From Amylostereum areolatum (taxonomy: Eukaryota; Basidiomycota; Agaricomycetes; Russulales; Stereaceae), in assembly GCA_012932865.1 (NCBI GenBank), contig SAXG01000020.1:372001-436000 (forward strand): a DNA stretch of 64,000 nt. Reading direction: 5' to 3'. Below are positions 33,883 to 45,057 of the stretch, piece after piece (position 1 is the first letter of the stretch; every line of letters starts with the position of its first letter). The notes under the pieces were generated by a model, which worked only from the letters and a program-made list of their open reading frames with translations, was not told the origin of the DNA and made no database searches. The position numbers and the translations under genes are program-made.

Positions 33883-35499
33883 ACCATCATCACGTCCTTC
33901 ACAGCCCCTTGTCCCCCCACTCCGAACCTCCCCCCAGGCGTTTTTCGAGACTACTGTCCCGAAGAATACTATATCCTCACCTCGCAGCAGACTAAGGAAT
34001 CCGTACGTTGGCTGCACGACGAACCAAACCGGCAATGTCGAGACTGGTACTTCGACGACCGCGACGAACAACCCTACGTCGAAGAATCGGATTTTGCCAC
34101 CGCTGCGGACGTTCTACAGCGCTTCCTGAACCCCCCTCCGACCAACTCGCCCCCACCCCGTCGACGCACTGTAATCGAAGTCCCAGAAGGGATCAACTAC
34201 AACGACACAACTGGGAAGTGGTACGCCTATAGACGGAACAAGAACGGAACCCCAGGACGATCAGTAGTTGAGTGGCAGCCCACTTCGTTCAGTCCCGTCC
34301 AAGATCACTGGTCGTGGCATCATAACCAGCAATTCCTCACCCCCGCCGACTTCCTTGTTGCAAAACAAGTTGAGGACGAAGCTGAAGAAGCAGAAGAACA
34401 CCGACGAGAAACCCTACGCCGCCTTGATCAAGAACTCGCCCAATCCCTCACCGTCCCCCTCCCCTTCGACAAGATGTCCGACGCCGAATCCAAACCTGCC
34501 GTCTCCAAGCGGGAGATCAGCCCCAAGCCAAAGCCATTCAAAGGCGATAGACGCGACACCCTCCGGTTCTCCCTCGAGCTCCGCATGTTCCTGCGCGTTA
34601 ACAAGGATGTTTATGCCACAGATGACGCCAAGATGATGCTCCTCCTCAGCCTGATGGAGGACGACACGGCGAAAGCCTGGGCCACGCATCGCCGCATGGA
34701 ACTCTTCGCCGATGAAGACGAGAAGGAAGACGCCGACACCCTCGACCCCACGCCCCCAACACTCCACTATAGCTCCTACAAAGAGCTCTTCGAGAGGTTT
34801 GGCAAAGACTTCGTGCCCGTCGATCCGAAGATAGAGGCTCAGCGCAAGATCAACGAGCTCGCAATGACCACCCGGGACGTCACTGACTTTATCACCGAGT
34901 TTGAGATGCTGGCAACCATGTCAGCATACGATGACGAGGCGCTAATCCACTTTTTCAAGAAGGGACTTCAGCGTGACCTCGGCAAACAGGTGGCCCGGTC
35001 GTACCCGTTCCCCACCAAGCTCGCGGAGTGGAAGGAGCGCGCCCGCCGCATCAACCACCAGTGGCTCGAAGAGAACCCGGAGAGGAAGAGCAGTCAGTCC
35101 AAGGGGGCTGTCGCGCTCACCTCGAACGGTTCGACCAACGACTCCTCGTCACGCCGAGTCGGCGCCTTCACCAACACCTCGACCCGCCCTGCAAAGCTGA
35201 CGGACGACGAGCACGCAAAGATGATGCGCGAAGGCAAGTGCTTCATGTGTCGACAAGCCGGTCACGTCTCTCGCGACTGCCCCAACCGCGACTCGAGCGC
35301 GCGATGGGTGGGCGCAGTAGAGACTGGGTCCAAGGCCCCTCCCCTGCCGACGAACACGGCTCCGTCCACCACAAAAGCGACCCCCGACCCGTCCAAGACC
35401 ATCGCGGCAATCACCCGCCAGCTGAAGGATCTGGACGTGGAAGGTAAGGAACAGGCAGTGGCACTGTTGAAGGATATCCTAGAGTCGCAGGATTTTTGA
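33883..35499 (+). CDS. E2 gag with tandem W-rich modules
   Basis: The frame is open directly after the ORF0 stop. Two related W-rich modules occur: WYFDDRDEQPYVEESDF, and KWYAYRRN with WSWHHNQQFLTPADF. The first ATG is at 34474, just before KPKPFKGDRRD, the usual start of the capsid region. The retrotransposon gag core follows, then the zinc knuckle CFMCRQAGHVSRDC. The ORF ends at TGA (35497-35499) in GAT TTT TGA. It makes the structural particle protein. Confidence 0.88.
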   Translation, partial: TIITSFTAPCPPTPNLPPGVFRDYCPEEYYILTSQQTKESVRWLHDEPNRQCRDWYFDDRDEQPYVEESDFATAADVLQRFLNPPPTNSPPPRRRTVIEVPEGINYNDTTGKWYAYRRNKNGTPGRSVVEWQPTSFSPVQDHWSWHHNQQFLTPADFLVAKQVEDEAEEAEEHRRETLRRLDQELAQSLTVPLPFDKMSDAESKPAVSKREISPKPKPFKGDRRDTLRFSLELRMFLRVNKDVYATDDAKMMLLLSLMEDDTAKAWATHRRMELFADEDEKEDADTLDPTPPTLHYSSYKELFERFGKDFVPVDPKIEAQRKINELAMTTRDVTDFITEFEMLATMSAYDDEALIHFFKKGLQRDLGKQVARSYPFPTKLAEWKERARRINHQWLEENPERKSSQSKGAVALTSNGSTNDSSSRRVGAFTNTSTRPAKLTDDEHAKMMREGKCFMCRQAGHVSRDCPNRDSSARWVGAVETGSKAPPLPTNTAPSTTKATPDPSKTIAAITRQLKDLDVEGKEQAVALLKDILESQDF

Positions 35500-38400
35500 A
35501 ACACCCCCCAGTCGCGTTGTCTGGCAGAGGCAAAGGACTTATATCATCGGCATCTTACAATCGCTTCTCTGTACTATCATCTATGACCTCATGTGAGCAA
35601 TCGTATCCATCGTGTGTGCACCTCTCTACTGTCACGAAGAACAGGCAAACACCCTCGATAACGCTCAGAGTCAAGATGATTGGACGAGCGACAGGCCGAC
35701 AAATCGACGCAGATGCACTGCTCGACAGCGGTGCAGAAGGAATTATCATCAATCGAAGCTTTGCTGAACGCAAGAAGCTGACCACAAGAAAACTAGAAAA
35801 CCCGTTCCCCGTGCGTAATGTGGATGGCACCGAGAACGTCATGGGCTGGGTGCGTGATACGACGACCCAACGGATCCGGATATACTCGCAAGACTCGAAG
35901 GCATACCATGAGGAAGAAGCTGAGTTCTTCATCACCGACATCGGTGATCACGATATGATCCTTGGAACAGACTAGCTTGATGAGCATAACCCCACCATAG
36001 ACTGGCAGCAAGATCGTGTTGACATGCTTTGCTGCCCTCCCTCCTGCACCCTCTCCGAACCGACTGTGACAAACCTTGCAACAAAGCCGCGAACACCATC
36101 GTCGACCCGATCACAGCAAAAGGTTCGAGCTGATGCGGCCCCTAAGGTACCTCTAGCCCCGGACGACCCATTCCCAGAACCAGTGTATGTCTCCTGGGCC
36201 CCTATCCCTACGTATGTCATCCCCGCGTGCAGGGTCAAAGGAGTTCGCATCCGCACATTCCATCTCTCACCTTTACCTGCCCGCCTTTTCACTGAAGACG
36301 ACGACGAACAACCCAGGGTCTTCCGAGACTGGGAGATCAATGGCCTGCGTCATGCTGGGATTCTTCCTGAAGTTGACGGCCCCAACCCGGAGGCAGTACC
36401 AATCCGAGCGGGCTTCACCAAGGCGCAAGAGCTTGCAGAGCACTCAAGGGAAAATGCACGCCCGCAAACCTTTGAAGACTTAGTTCTCCCTCCATACCGC
36501 GACTTTGCACCCGTATTCGACAAGAAAACCTCTGAACGACTACCCGACCGGCGACCATGGGATCATGCCATCGACATGAAGGACGGCTTCGAACCCAAGC
36601 CCTGCAAGATCTACCCGCTCTCCCCCTCCGAGCAGATCGAGCTCGATACCTTCCTCGACGACCACCTGAAGAAGGGCTACATTCGCCCATCGAAATCACC
36701 GCAGGCAAGTCCGTTCTTCTTCGTCAAAAAGAAAGATGGGAAGCTGCGGCCTGTACAGGACTATCGAGAGCTGAACAAGGGTACCATCAAAAACGAGTAC
36801 CCCTTGCTGCTGATCTCAGAAATTGTCGACCGCCTCAAAGGTGCAAAGATCTTCTCCAAGATGGACGTCCGCTGGGGGTACAACAACGTCCGCATCAAGG
36901 AAGGCGACGAGTGGAAGGCTGCGTTCAAGACAAATCGTGGCCTCTTTGAACCTACGGTGATGTTCTTCGGCCTTATGAACTCCCCCGCGACGTTCTAGGC
37001 AATGATGAACGAACTTTTCAAGGATCTTATCGACTCGGGCAAAGTCATCATCTACATGGACGACATCCTCGTATTCACTCGAACTATGGAGGAACATCGT
37101 GCCATAGTGCGACAGGTTCTCCAACACCTACAAGACAATGACCTGTTCCTTAAGCCAGAGAAATGCGTCTTCGAGCAGGACTCCGTTGAATACCTCGGAC
37201 TCATTATCTCACACGACAAGATCGCCATGGACCCCGTCAAGGTAGCTGGTATCCAGGACTGGCCGACACCCCGGATGGTCAAGGATGTACAATCCTTCCT
37301 CGGATTTGGTAATTTCTACCGACGCTTCATCAAGGATTTCTCCAAGATCGCACGACCTCTGTTCGACCTGACAAGGAAGGACTGCACATGGAATTGGTCG
37401 ACGGAATGCCAGACGGCGTTTAACGCACTTAAAGCTGCGTTCACCTCCTCCCCTGTCTTAGTTATGCCTGATCCAAGGAAACCCTACCTCGTCGAAGTTG
37501 ATGCCTCGGACTTTGCTACTGGAGGTATACTCTCGCAGAAAGGTGACGACGGTCACTGGCATCCAGTGGCGTATCTGTCCAAGGCCCTATCGGAACCAGA
37601 ACGCAACTACGACATCTACGACAAGGAGCTACTCGCAATCATCCGTGCGCTCGAAGCCTGGCGCCACTACCTCGAAGGCGCCCCCGACACCGTCGAAATC
37701 TGGACAGACCACAAGAACCTGGAGCACTTCAAGACGGCACAGAAGCTGAGCCGCCGACAGGCACGTTGGGCTCTATTCCTCACTCGATTTGACTTCGCGC
37801 TCGTTCACAAACCAGGAGTATCCCATCGCCCAGACCCAATGTCCCGACAACCCGATCACAAGCAGGGCATTGAGAATTACAACAAAGAGCATATCTTGCT
37901 CGACCCCAAGTACTTCCAGATACGTGCAACAAGGCCAGGAGCAGTAACCTCCCTCGGCGATGTCGAACTCCGACGACGTATCCGCGACTGCAAGACCAAG
38001 GACATCGAGGTCGTTCAAGCTCTGGATGCCATCTTACGGAATGGACCACGTACACTCGTCAAGAACCTTCAAGAGTGGAACTATGAAGAAGGCCTGGTCC
38101 TGTTTAGAGGAAAGGTATATGTCCCTGCAGACGACGAGTTGCGACGCGACATTGTCAAAATGTACCATGAATCGCCCCTGGCTGGACACCCTGGTCGCTT
38201 CAAGACTTACGAACTTGTGAGTCGTGAATATTGGTGGCCTGGCATGTCTGTCTTCGTCCGCGACTTCGTAGCAGGATGCGCAACCTGCCAGTCGACAAAG
38301 ACACAGAGCAGCCGACCCCACGTTGACATGATCCCGAACGAAGTACCCGACCGACCATTTGGCGTCATCTCTACCGACTTCATTGTCGAGCTCCCTGACT

Positions 38401-39590
38401 GCGAAGGCTATAATGCCGTCAATGTCGTGGCTGATCGCCTCACCAAAATGGTGGTTACCACCCCATGTACAACGAAGATCACCAGCGATGGCACGGCCGA
38501 CATTCTCTTCGATAAGGTATACCGACATTACGGCTTGGCGGACAAGATCATCTCGGATCGTGGACCCCAATTTGCGGGGCAGGTAATGCGTACACTCAAC
38601 GAGAAGCTCGGGATCAAGTCCGCCCTTAGCACAGCGTACCACCCACAGACAGATGGCCAGACCGAACGCGAAAACCAGAACCTTGAGCAGTTCCTGCGAG
38701 TATTCTGCAACTACCGTCAAGATGACTGGGTGAAGTGGCTGCCCTTCTTCGAGTTTTCTCACAACTCCCGCACCCATGCAGCTACTGGAAAGGCCCCCTT
38801 TGAAGTCCTCTACGGCTTCCTCCCCAAGATGTACCCATCCGTAAATCCGTCCTCAAAGGTCCCTGCAGTTGAAGAACGCCTCCATCAACTGGAAGAAGTC
38901 CGACAGGAGATTAAGGCTAGCCTTGCCCTCGCATCCGACTTAATGAAGCACTACAACGGCGACACAATCAGCAAATCGACACTGTTCGCTGTCGGAGACA
39001 AGGTCTGGCTCGAAGGCAAAAACCTGAAGACGACAAGGCCGAAAGCTAAGCTTGCTGCCAAACAATTTGGACCCTTCGAGATCGTTGACATCATTAGCCC
39101 AGTGAACTACCGCCTGAAGCTGCCAAAGATGTGGAGAATCCACCCAGTCTTCCATGCTTCGCTGCTCACCGCGTACAAGGAGACAACGGCACACGGTCCA
39201 AACTATGAACAACCGCCGCCTGACCTCGTTGATGACGAAGAAGAATATGACGTTGAAGATATCATCGACTCAAAGCCGACCCGTAACAAGAAAGGCATAC
39301 AATACCTCGTCAAGTGGGCAGGCTATCCTGACTCCGAGAATACCTGGCTCCCTCGCTCCTCGCTCTCAAAAGTCACCGACATGATCGATGCCTTCCACAA
39401 ACGCCATCCAAATGCGCCCCGCCCTGTGCGTTCCCTCGGCATCTCCTTTGACGATTTCCTCGCATCTACCCTTGCAGATGACATTGCGCTCCAGGCGAAA
39501 GCGCGTCTTAAAGGGGGGGTAATGTCACGGATTGCTCCATTTCTCTCTTCGTTTGCAGACCTCGTACACGCGACGCGTCACGGCACATGA
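35496..39590 (+). pseudogene. E2 pol: protease, RT, RNase H, integrase, chromodomain; two nonsense codons
   Basis: Pol starts in the -1 frame at the gag stop. The protease site is LLDSGAEGIII. RT has [20 protein letters not shown] and VIIYMDDILVF. RNase H has VEVDASDFATGGILSQ and WTDHKNLEHF. Integrase has an HHCC zinc site (GHPGRFKTYE...CATCQ) and the triad in STDFIVELP, ISDRGPQFAGQ and the E of TERENQ. A GPF/Y region (FGPFEIVDI) and a chromodomain (YDVEDIID, YLVKWAGYPDSENTW) follow. TAG at 35973-35975 replaces a Trp codon and TAG at 36996-36998 replaces a Gln codon. The ORF runs a few codons into the 3' LTR. Otherwise it is near-intact. Confidence 0.95.
39508..39522 (+). other. E2 polypurine tract
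   Basis: TTAAAGGGGGGGTAA lies directly before the TGTCACGG of the 3' LTR, as expected for plus-strand priming. E3 has TTAAAGAGGGGGTAA at the same place. Confidence 0.8.
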
Positions 39591-39942
39591 CTTTCCCTTG
39601 CATCACATGCTTCAACGATGTCATTGCCCGGACTTCCGAGCGGGGTTCCGCATCCTTATCTATGACATCACTGCTCCAGACCTTCGTCCTCCGCCCCATG
39701 ACTCCTTTCCTATTGTTCCCCCCGCTCGCACCACTATTGCATCGCATCGCACCATCGTACCCACTTGTATATAAGGACAGTGTTTCTCTTCCCTTTTCCC
39801 TAGACTGTCCATCTCGTCATACGGTACTGTAGCGCACGTTGCACTACCCTAGACCCCGGCACTCTCGAATCTATTTTCTTCTCGCTCCTCCCATCGTCGC
39901 GACTTAGGCGGTTCATCGGTCTCATAAACTGCGTTTCTGACA
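39523..39942 (+). repeat. 3' LTR of E2
   Basis: It is 420 bp, TG...CA, with TATATAA at 39768-39774. It is followed by the target duplication GGCAG. Confidence 0.95.
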
Positions 39943-40500
39943 GGCAGAGGCAACGGGGGCAGAGGCGGCAGAGGCGGCGGTGGCGGCAGGTGGCGAGGAC
40001 ACGCGAGGTGTGGGCGGCTCGAGGGCGTGGACATGGGCGGCTTGAGGGCGCGGGTGGCTCGAGGGCGCGGGCGTCTTGAGGGCGCGGATGCGGGAAGCTC
40101 GAGGGCGCGGACACGGGCAGTTTGAGGAGGTGTGGGCGCAGTGGTTGAGGGTGCGAACAGCTTGAGGGCACAGGCGTGGATGGTTCGAGGGCGCGGCCGC
40201 GGCCGCGGGCGGCTTGAGCGTGTGGGCGCGGACAGCTTGAGCGTGCGCGGGCGCGGACAGCTTGAGCGAGCGCGGGCGTGGACGTTAAGGGGGGAGGAAG
40301 GCGGGCGTGGGGGGAGGAAGGCGGGCGTAGAGGGAGGGCGGGCGGCGCGTGGGTGTGTGGGCATGGGCAAGAGTGAGGGTGGGAGCGGCGATGGTGTCGT
40401 CACTGTGAGTGACGCCGCCACCGCCGAAGCAAGGAAGGCGGGCGAGGAAGGCGGTGGAGGCGGTAGAGGCGGTGGCGGCGATGGCGGCGGACGATGAGGA
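39943..40500. repeat. GC-rich minisatellite in the right half of hAT element 3
   Basis: Degenerate units of GGCTTGAGGGCGCGGGCGTG run in tandem after GGCAGAGGCAACGGGGGCAG units that match the left flank of E2. The long frames across it are compositional. Confidence 0.8.
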
Positions 40501-40875
40501 TGAGGATGAGGAAGAAAAGAAAGGTGACGAGTCACCAGAACCCAGATATCCCACGGGTCTGATGACGCGGCAACCAATCAGAGTACCTGGACCGGCACAC
40601 CGGCTGGCCATGGGTATTCAACAGGTACCTTCATGGGTTACCCGTTGTCCGAAATGGCCTACTCGTACTCTCACGGGTATTTCGGCGATGGATACTCGTA
40701 TCCGCGGATGCCGATACCCACAGATGTGCCTGACGAGTACTTGAATGGGTACTCACGGGTTTTGGTACTCATGAAGAGCTCTGTCTTATCGCTCTGTCTC
40801 AGCTTCTCTCGCTCCCTCTCGACGGACTTCTCACTGGGCTTGACTGGGCAGAGTGCGTTGCTCTCTGAATTGAAG

Positions 40876-41112
40876 TTAGCTAACTAGAACTGGAGTAAGA
40901 ATACATTGCGATGTACTATTATGGCCCATCTGATGGCAAACACCACATGTTTGAGGGCAGCGAGTCCGAGAGCGTGTCACTGGCTCTTGTATAGAGTCGC
41001 CCGGAGATACATTGACTTGGTCAACGGACATCAAGACACTTGACACTGGAGGCAGTGGTGGACTGTATACGGCGTGGATGATGTCGAGAATCTCCTGCCC
41101 GAACTTCTTCAC
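40876..41112 (-). pseudogene. C-terminal scrap of a transposase-like protein with a zinc knuckle
   Basis: Seventy-eight codons end with CPQTCGVCHQMGHNSTSQC, a CX2CX4HX5C knuckle of the kind found at the C-terminus of MULE-type transposases. Nothing upstream continues the protein, because the frame meets the truncated gene X copy. The assignment rests on this one motif. Confidence 0.35.
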
Positions 41113-42013
41113 CCAGCTTCGGCGAGAGGCTCAGGCTCATGACCAGGTCAGGTCCAACTAGGAGGTGAGGAAGGCGGCTTGGCGAGGCAGTCAAGATGAT
41201 GATGATGACGACCAGGCCACCGTTGAGAGAAGACCCTCGGTTGAGCGGGAGAATGGTGACAGCAACAGAGAGGACATCATGGTGCAGCCTCCTTTGCCGA
41301 TCATGCCGACCATGCATGAGCTGCTCACCGGAGCGACGAATCCTTCACCGGCGCCGAGGCCTCTGGCTATCTCCTTTGCCTTGTCCCTCAATGCTCAGCC
41401 ACTGGTTGCGCAGAGGGTGGCAGGTGCCGGCCCAATGACAAAGAGGAAGAAAGCACCTGCAAAACAAGGCATGGCAGCCGCGCCCAAAAAGCCAAAGGCA
41501 AAAAGAGGGGGTGCAGGGCAGAAGAGGAAAAGGGCAGTGCAGTCGTCAGATGAAGATACCAGTGTGGACACTGGTGAAGATACCGGTGAAGACGAAGACC
41601 CTGCCGAGGAGGATCCATTGCCTCGGCGACAGACTCGTGCTCGACGGAAGGCGACCAATGACGTCGCGGAGCTGGAGGTCCCTGCCGCCGGTGAGCCTAC
41701 TGCCGGTGTGCCCTCCGCCGCCGAGGCCACCGCGGAGCCCACTGCTGAGCCGCCCGCCCCTCCCAAACGAGGTCGCCCCAAGGCCAGGATGGTTCCCATT
41801 CACCGATGTCTGCCCCAACCCTCCCCTGAGTCGCAGGCCCCAGTTCCCTCACCCGCCAAGCCCAAGCCCAAGCCCAAGCCCAAACCCAAGCCAAAAGCTG
41901 TGCCTTGCCGCCAGCCACCGCCTGCACACGCCGAGGTCGGACCAAGAACCCGGTTCAAACGCAAGGCCTCACCGAGCCCTGCTCCCCCCAGGAAGAGACC
42001 TCGGCGAGGTTGA
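41113..42013 (+). pseudogene. Gene X copy 2 (X2): C-terminal part only
   Basis: This is an inverted, 5'-truncated copy of gene X, starting in QLRREAQAHDQVRSN. It has TAG (41159-41161) where copy 1 has Trp, and reads Trp-Arg where copy 1 has Gln-stop (10269). The acidic run, AT-hook (KRGRPKARM), KP repeat and basic C-terminus are intact to the TGA at 42011-42013. Codons between ACACGCC and GAGGTCGG are uninterrupted, giving the empty site of the solo LTR in copy 1. The copy stops 26 bases after its stop codon, where the LTR of E3 begins. Confidence 0.8.
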
Positions 42014-42039
42014 GTGGGGAGGGCCTCATTCCCCCTTGC

Positions 42040-42411
42040 TGTCACGGATCACCTCAATCCTTTCCCTTTTCGTTACATCGCGTTCAGTCACATGATTACA
42101 TTTCACATCACATGATGTCATCAGCCTGACTCCTCTTATCTTTCCATGTATGACATCATCACTCCGGACCACATCCTCCCCCTTCCTTTTCCTTATTGTT
42201 CTCTCCCGCTCGCACCATTCTCGCATCATCAATCCCGTACATATATAAGGCTCTCCTCTGCGTCCCTTTTCCTTAGATCGTCCTCTTCGTTCCCCACGTA
42301 CTGCTTCGACCCTGTGCCTGGACTTGGACCCTCTCCTGCCAATCCATCCTCTTTTCTCTCTCTCTTTGGGTGACTTGGGTGATCTGCAAGTCGCTAGACC
42401 AATCCCTAACA
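42040..42411 (+). repeat. 5' LTR of E3 arm A
   Basis: It starts TGTCACGGATCACC and ends about CCCTAACA, followed by the leader CTAGGACGATCTCCC. TATATAA is at 42242-42248. The right boundary is set by comparison with E2 and is approximate. Confidence 0.75.
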
Positions 42412-43020
42412 CTAGGACGATCTCCCCCACACCCACTTCACCACATCCCTTGCCGTCTTTACGACATTAAATCCCCCATCCTGGAACCACTCAATCAACC
42501 GATCTTTATCGCATTCAACCTCCAAACCTTCAACTCCAACCGCAACGCTCCCTTCCCTTGGCCTCGAGAAGACGCCGTCACTGTCAATCGCCTACGTGCC
42601 CTTGAGCTCCTCTGCAAAGAGCACACCTGGAAAGTCCACGGTGTCAACTGCCGCATTTACGAGTGGCGCTGGAACCACGGTCACGGTAGGCAGACGATCC
42701 TCTGCCTCTACGCTCGCGTTGTTGTGCGCTTTGATATTGATCAGAACTGCTTCGAGTTTTCCATCCACTCCCCCACCTGGCACACCTGTTCCAACACCCA
42801 TCTGCCACCATCACTCGTCCGTCAAAGCTTCCCCACCGTCTATAACTTTGCCCTCCCTACGCCCGAATCTACTCCGCCACCACCTCTTTGTTGAACGATC
42901 ACCAGCCGCAAGGAGCTGCAACAGCATCATCATCAGCACAAGATCTGCCAGGCTCTCAAGGCCTCCTACCTCACTGTTCGCCTCTTAGGCAGTTGTCCCA
43001 TTGCGGCGGACTTTTTCTAG
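42412..43020 (+). pseudogene. E3 arm A ORF0
   Basis: The frame reads WPREDAVTVNRLRALELLC, WKVHGVNCRIYEWRW and TPESTPPPPL, then an in-frame TGA (42892-42894) where E2 has CGT. It continues with HHQHKICQALKASYL and PIAADFF to a TAG (43018-43020) at the same place as in E2. No known domain is recognised. Confidence 0.6.
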
Positions 43021-44217
43021 ACACCACCATCGCTTCCGAATCCTCTCCCCATGCCACCACTCCAGACTTCCCTCTCGGCTTCACTCGTGGAGCTAACCCA
43101 GGCGAGTACTACGCCCTCACCCTTGGTGGACGACGAACCGTACATTGGACACACGACGACGGAGTCACTGCCCAGTGGTACTTCAACGACGAGGAAGGTT
43201 TCCCTTACGTCGAACAGACTGATATCGACGTTGCGGCGCAGGAGCACGACCGTATCTATAACCCCCAGACCCCCAAACGAGAAGAAGTCGCCACTGCTCC
43301 TCAAGAAGAAGGCTCCCCTCCACCTCCACCGCAACGAGACCAGCCTTGGTCTATTCTGCTTGGTATCAGATTCGACGAGCGTACAAAGAAGTGGTACGCC
43401 TACAAGAAGAACGGACACGCAGTTGTAGAGTGGTATCCCAGCTTCTACGACACAGACGTTGATCGTTGGACCTGGGCCACAGGTGAAAAACCATTCCTCT
43501 TAGATAAAGAACTCGAGGTCGCTGCAGACGCATTCTACAGGATCACTCTTGCACACAACGAACGTGTCGCATCCTTCCGCAACGCACTCGCAGTTCCCCT
43601 TCCCCTCTCTACCCCAGGCTCTCCAGCCGTTCAAAGTCCCCATCAGTCCCCTGCAGCCCCTGTTAACCCTCTTCCCCCATTTCAACCACCCGCAACCACC
43701 ATGTCTCAACCAGCCTCGACCACCCCCACCCCCTCCACCGGCGAGATAGGTGTTAAGCCTAAGCCATTCACCGGCGATCGCAAAGAGTCGCGTCGCTTCA
43801 AAAATGCCGTCCGCATGTTCCTTAGGGCAAACAGCAAGAAGTACGTAAGCGACGATGACCAGATACAGCTGATGCTTTCCCTGATGGAAGGCTCAGTCGC
43901 CGGCGTATGGGCAGAGCTGCGCCAGGAGGAGATCCTCGATGCCGAGGATAACAAGCCAGCAGGTACGACCACTCGTGCGAAGTGGCTCACCCTCAAGGAG
44001 GTCCTCGCCCAGTTCGACAAGAACTTCAAGCAGTTTGATGAGACCATCACCTCTCAGAATGTCCTTGCAGACCTCAGGCAGGGCGACTGCCCCATGCAGC
44101 AGTACATCACTGAATTCGAGTCCCTCCTCCTACGCTCGGGATTCTAAGGCAAGTCTGTTCTCTACTTCTTCAAAGAAGGATTGAACAGTGGCCTTTGCAA
44201 GAAATGCGAGAGGACTT

Positions 44218-44669
44218 TGTTGAAGATATTCATTTATGTCTGATTTCTACGCCTTTCTTCGGTTCTATCTCCTTTCTATTCGCCTGTATTCCGCTCCATT
44301 CACCCTCTTATCGTCTCATTCCACGTCTATACCCTCCACATGCCCTCTCCACTTCACCTACTGTTCGCTATTGTACTGTACTTATTGTAGTTCAGCCTGA
44401 GCTAGCTTCCCTAGCTTCAGTTTCGAGTTAGTTACCGCTTTAGGTCGATTCTCGGCTTATTTTGAGTTTCCTCCCATGCTCCGTGGCCTCTACCTGCAGC
44501 AACACGCGTCTGTTCCTCCTCAGTCGCTCATTCTGTGCTGCAGGTATGCCCTTTGCTCGTTTCTGTCTTATTTCTTAGTCGCTCATTCTGTGCTGCAGCA
44601 ATCCACTATTTGTGTCAGTTCTGAGCGTCCCTAGCTAGTTGGCTAGCCCCTTCAACTGCGACTTCAACA
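44218..44669 (+). mobile_element. Solo LTR in E3 gag (arm A), family S
   Basis: The 452-bp segment starts TGTTGAAGATATTC and ends GCGACTTCAACA. The target duplication GACTT is exact (44213-44217, 44670-44674). It contains two copies of CGCTCATTCTGTGCTGCAG. The interrupted gag frame is restored without it. Confidence 0.93.
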
Positions 44670-45057
44670 GACTTGGCCGCTCTCTACCACTCTTGACGAC
44701 TGGAAGGTTCGTGCATGCGTGCTCAATGAAGCCATTCTCTGCAACCGCCAGCTCGCATCGCCTGCAGACCGGAAGCAGAAGACCTCGCCATCGACCACTA
44801 GCACACGACCCTCATCCTCCACCAGCAGTGGACCGCATGTTGGAGCAGTTAGCACCCAAGGAGGGCGTCCAGGACGTCTCACGGATGCTGAGCACGAGCG
44901 CCTGTGCAAGGAAGGTGGTTGTTTCCTCTGTCGCCAACCAGGTCACATGCTGCGTGACTGCCCGAACAAGGACTCAAGCAGTGGAAGACGTGTAGGAGCG
45001 TTGGAAACTGACTCAAACTCAGGAGTACCCTCCATGCATGCTCCCTCATCCCCTCAA

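Larger units (their letters stand above)
32845..39942 (+). mobile_element. E2: complete Ty3/gypsy chromovirus-type LTR retrotransposon (7.1 kb)
   Basis: Two 420-bp LTRs (32845-33264 and 39523-39942) begin TGTCACGG and end TCTGACA. The target duplication GGCAG is exact (32840-32844, 39943-39947). A polypurine tract precedes the 3' LTR. The coding order is ORF0, gag with zinc knuckle, then protease, RT, RNase H, integrase and chromodomain. The LTRs differ at about ten sites, all transitions, so the insertion is not recent. Two nonsense codons in pol make it non-autonomous now. Confidence 0.97.
32417..40783. mobile_element. hAT-type element 3 carrying gypsy element E2
   Basis: The left end CAGAGCTCTTCACGAGTA and the right end TACTCATGAAGAGCTCTG form imperfect inverted repeats. 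The 8-bp target duplication TCTTATCG is perfect (32409-32416 and 40784-40791). CCGCGGATA/GGATACGGGTA motifs repeat near both ends. Without E2 it is about 1.26 kb and non-coding. A GC-rich minisatellite fills its right half. Confidence 0.92.
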
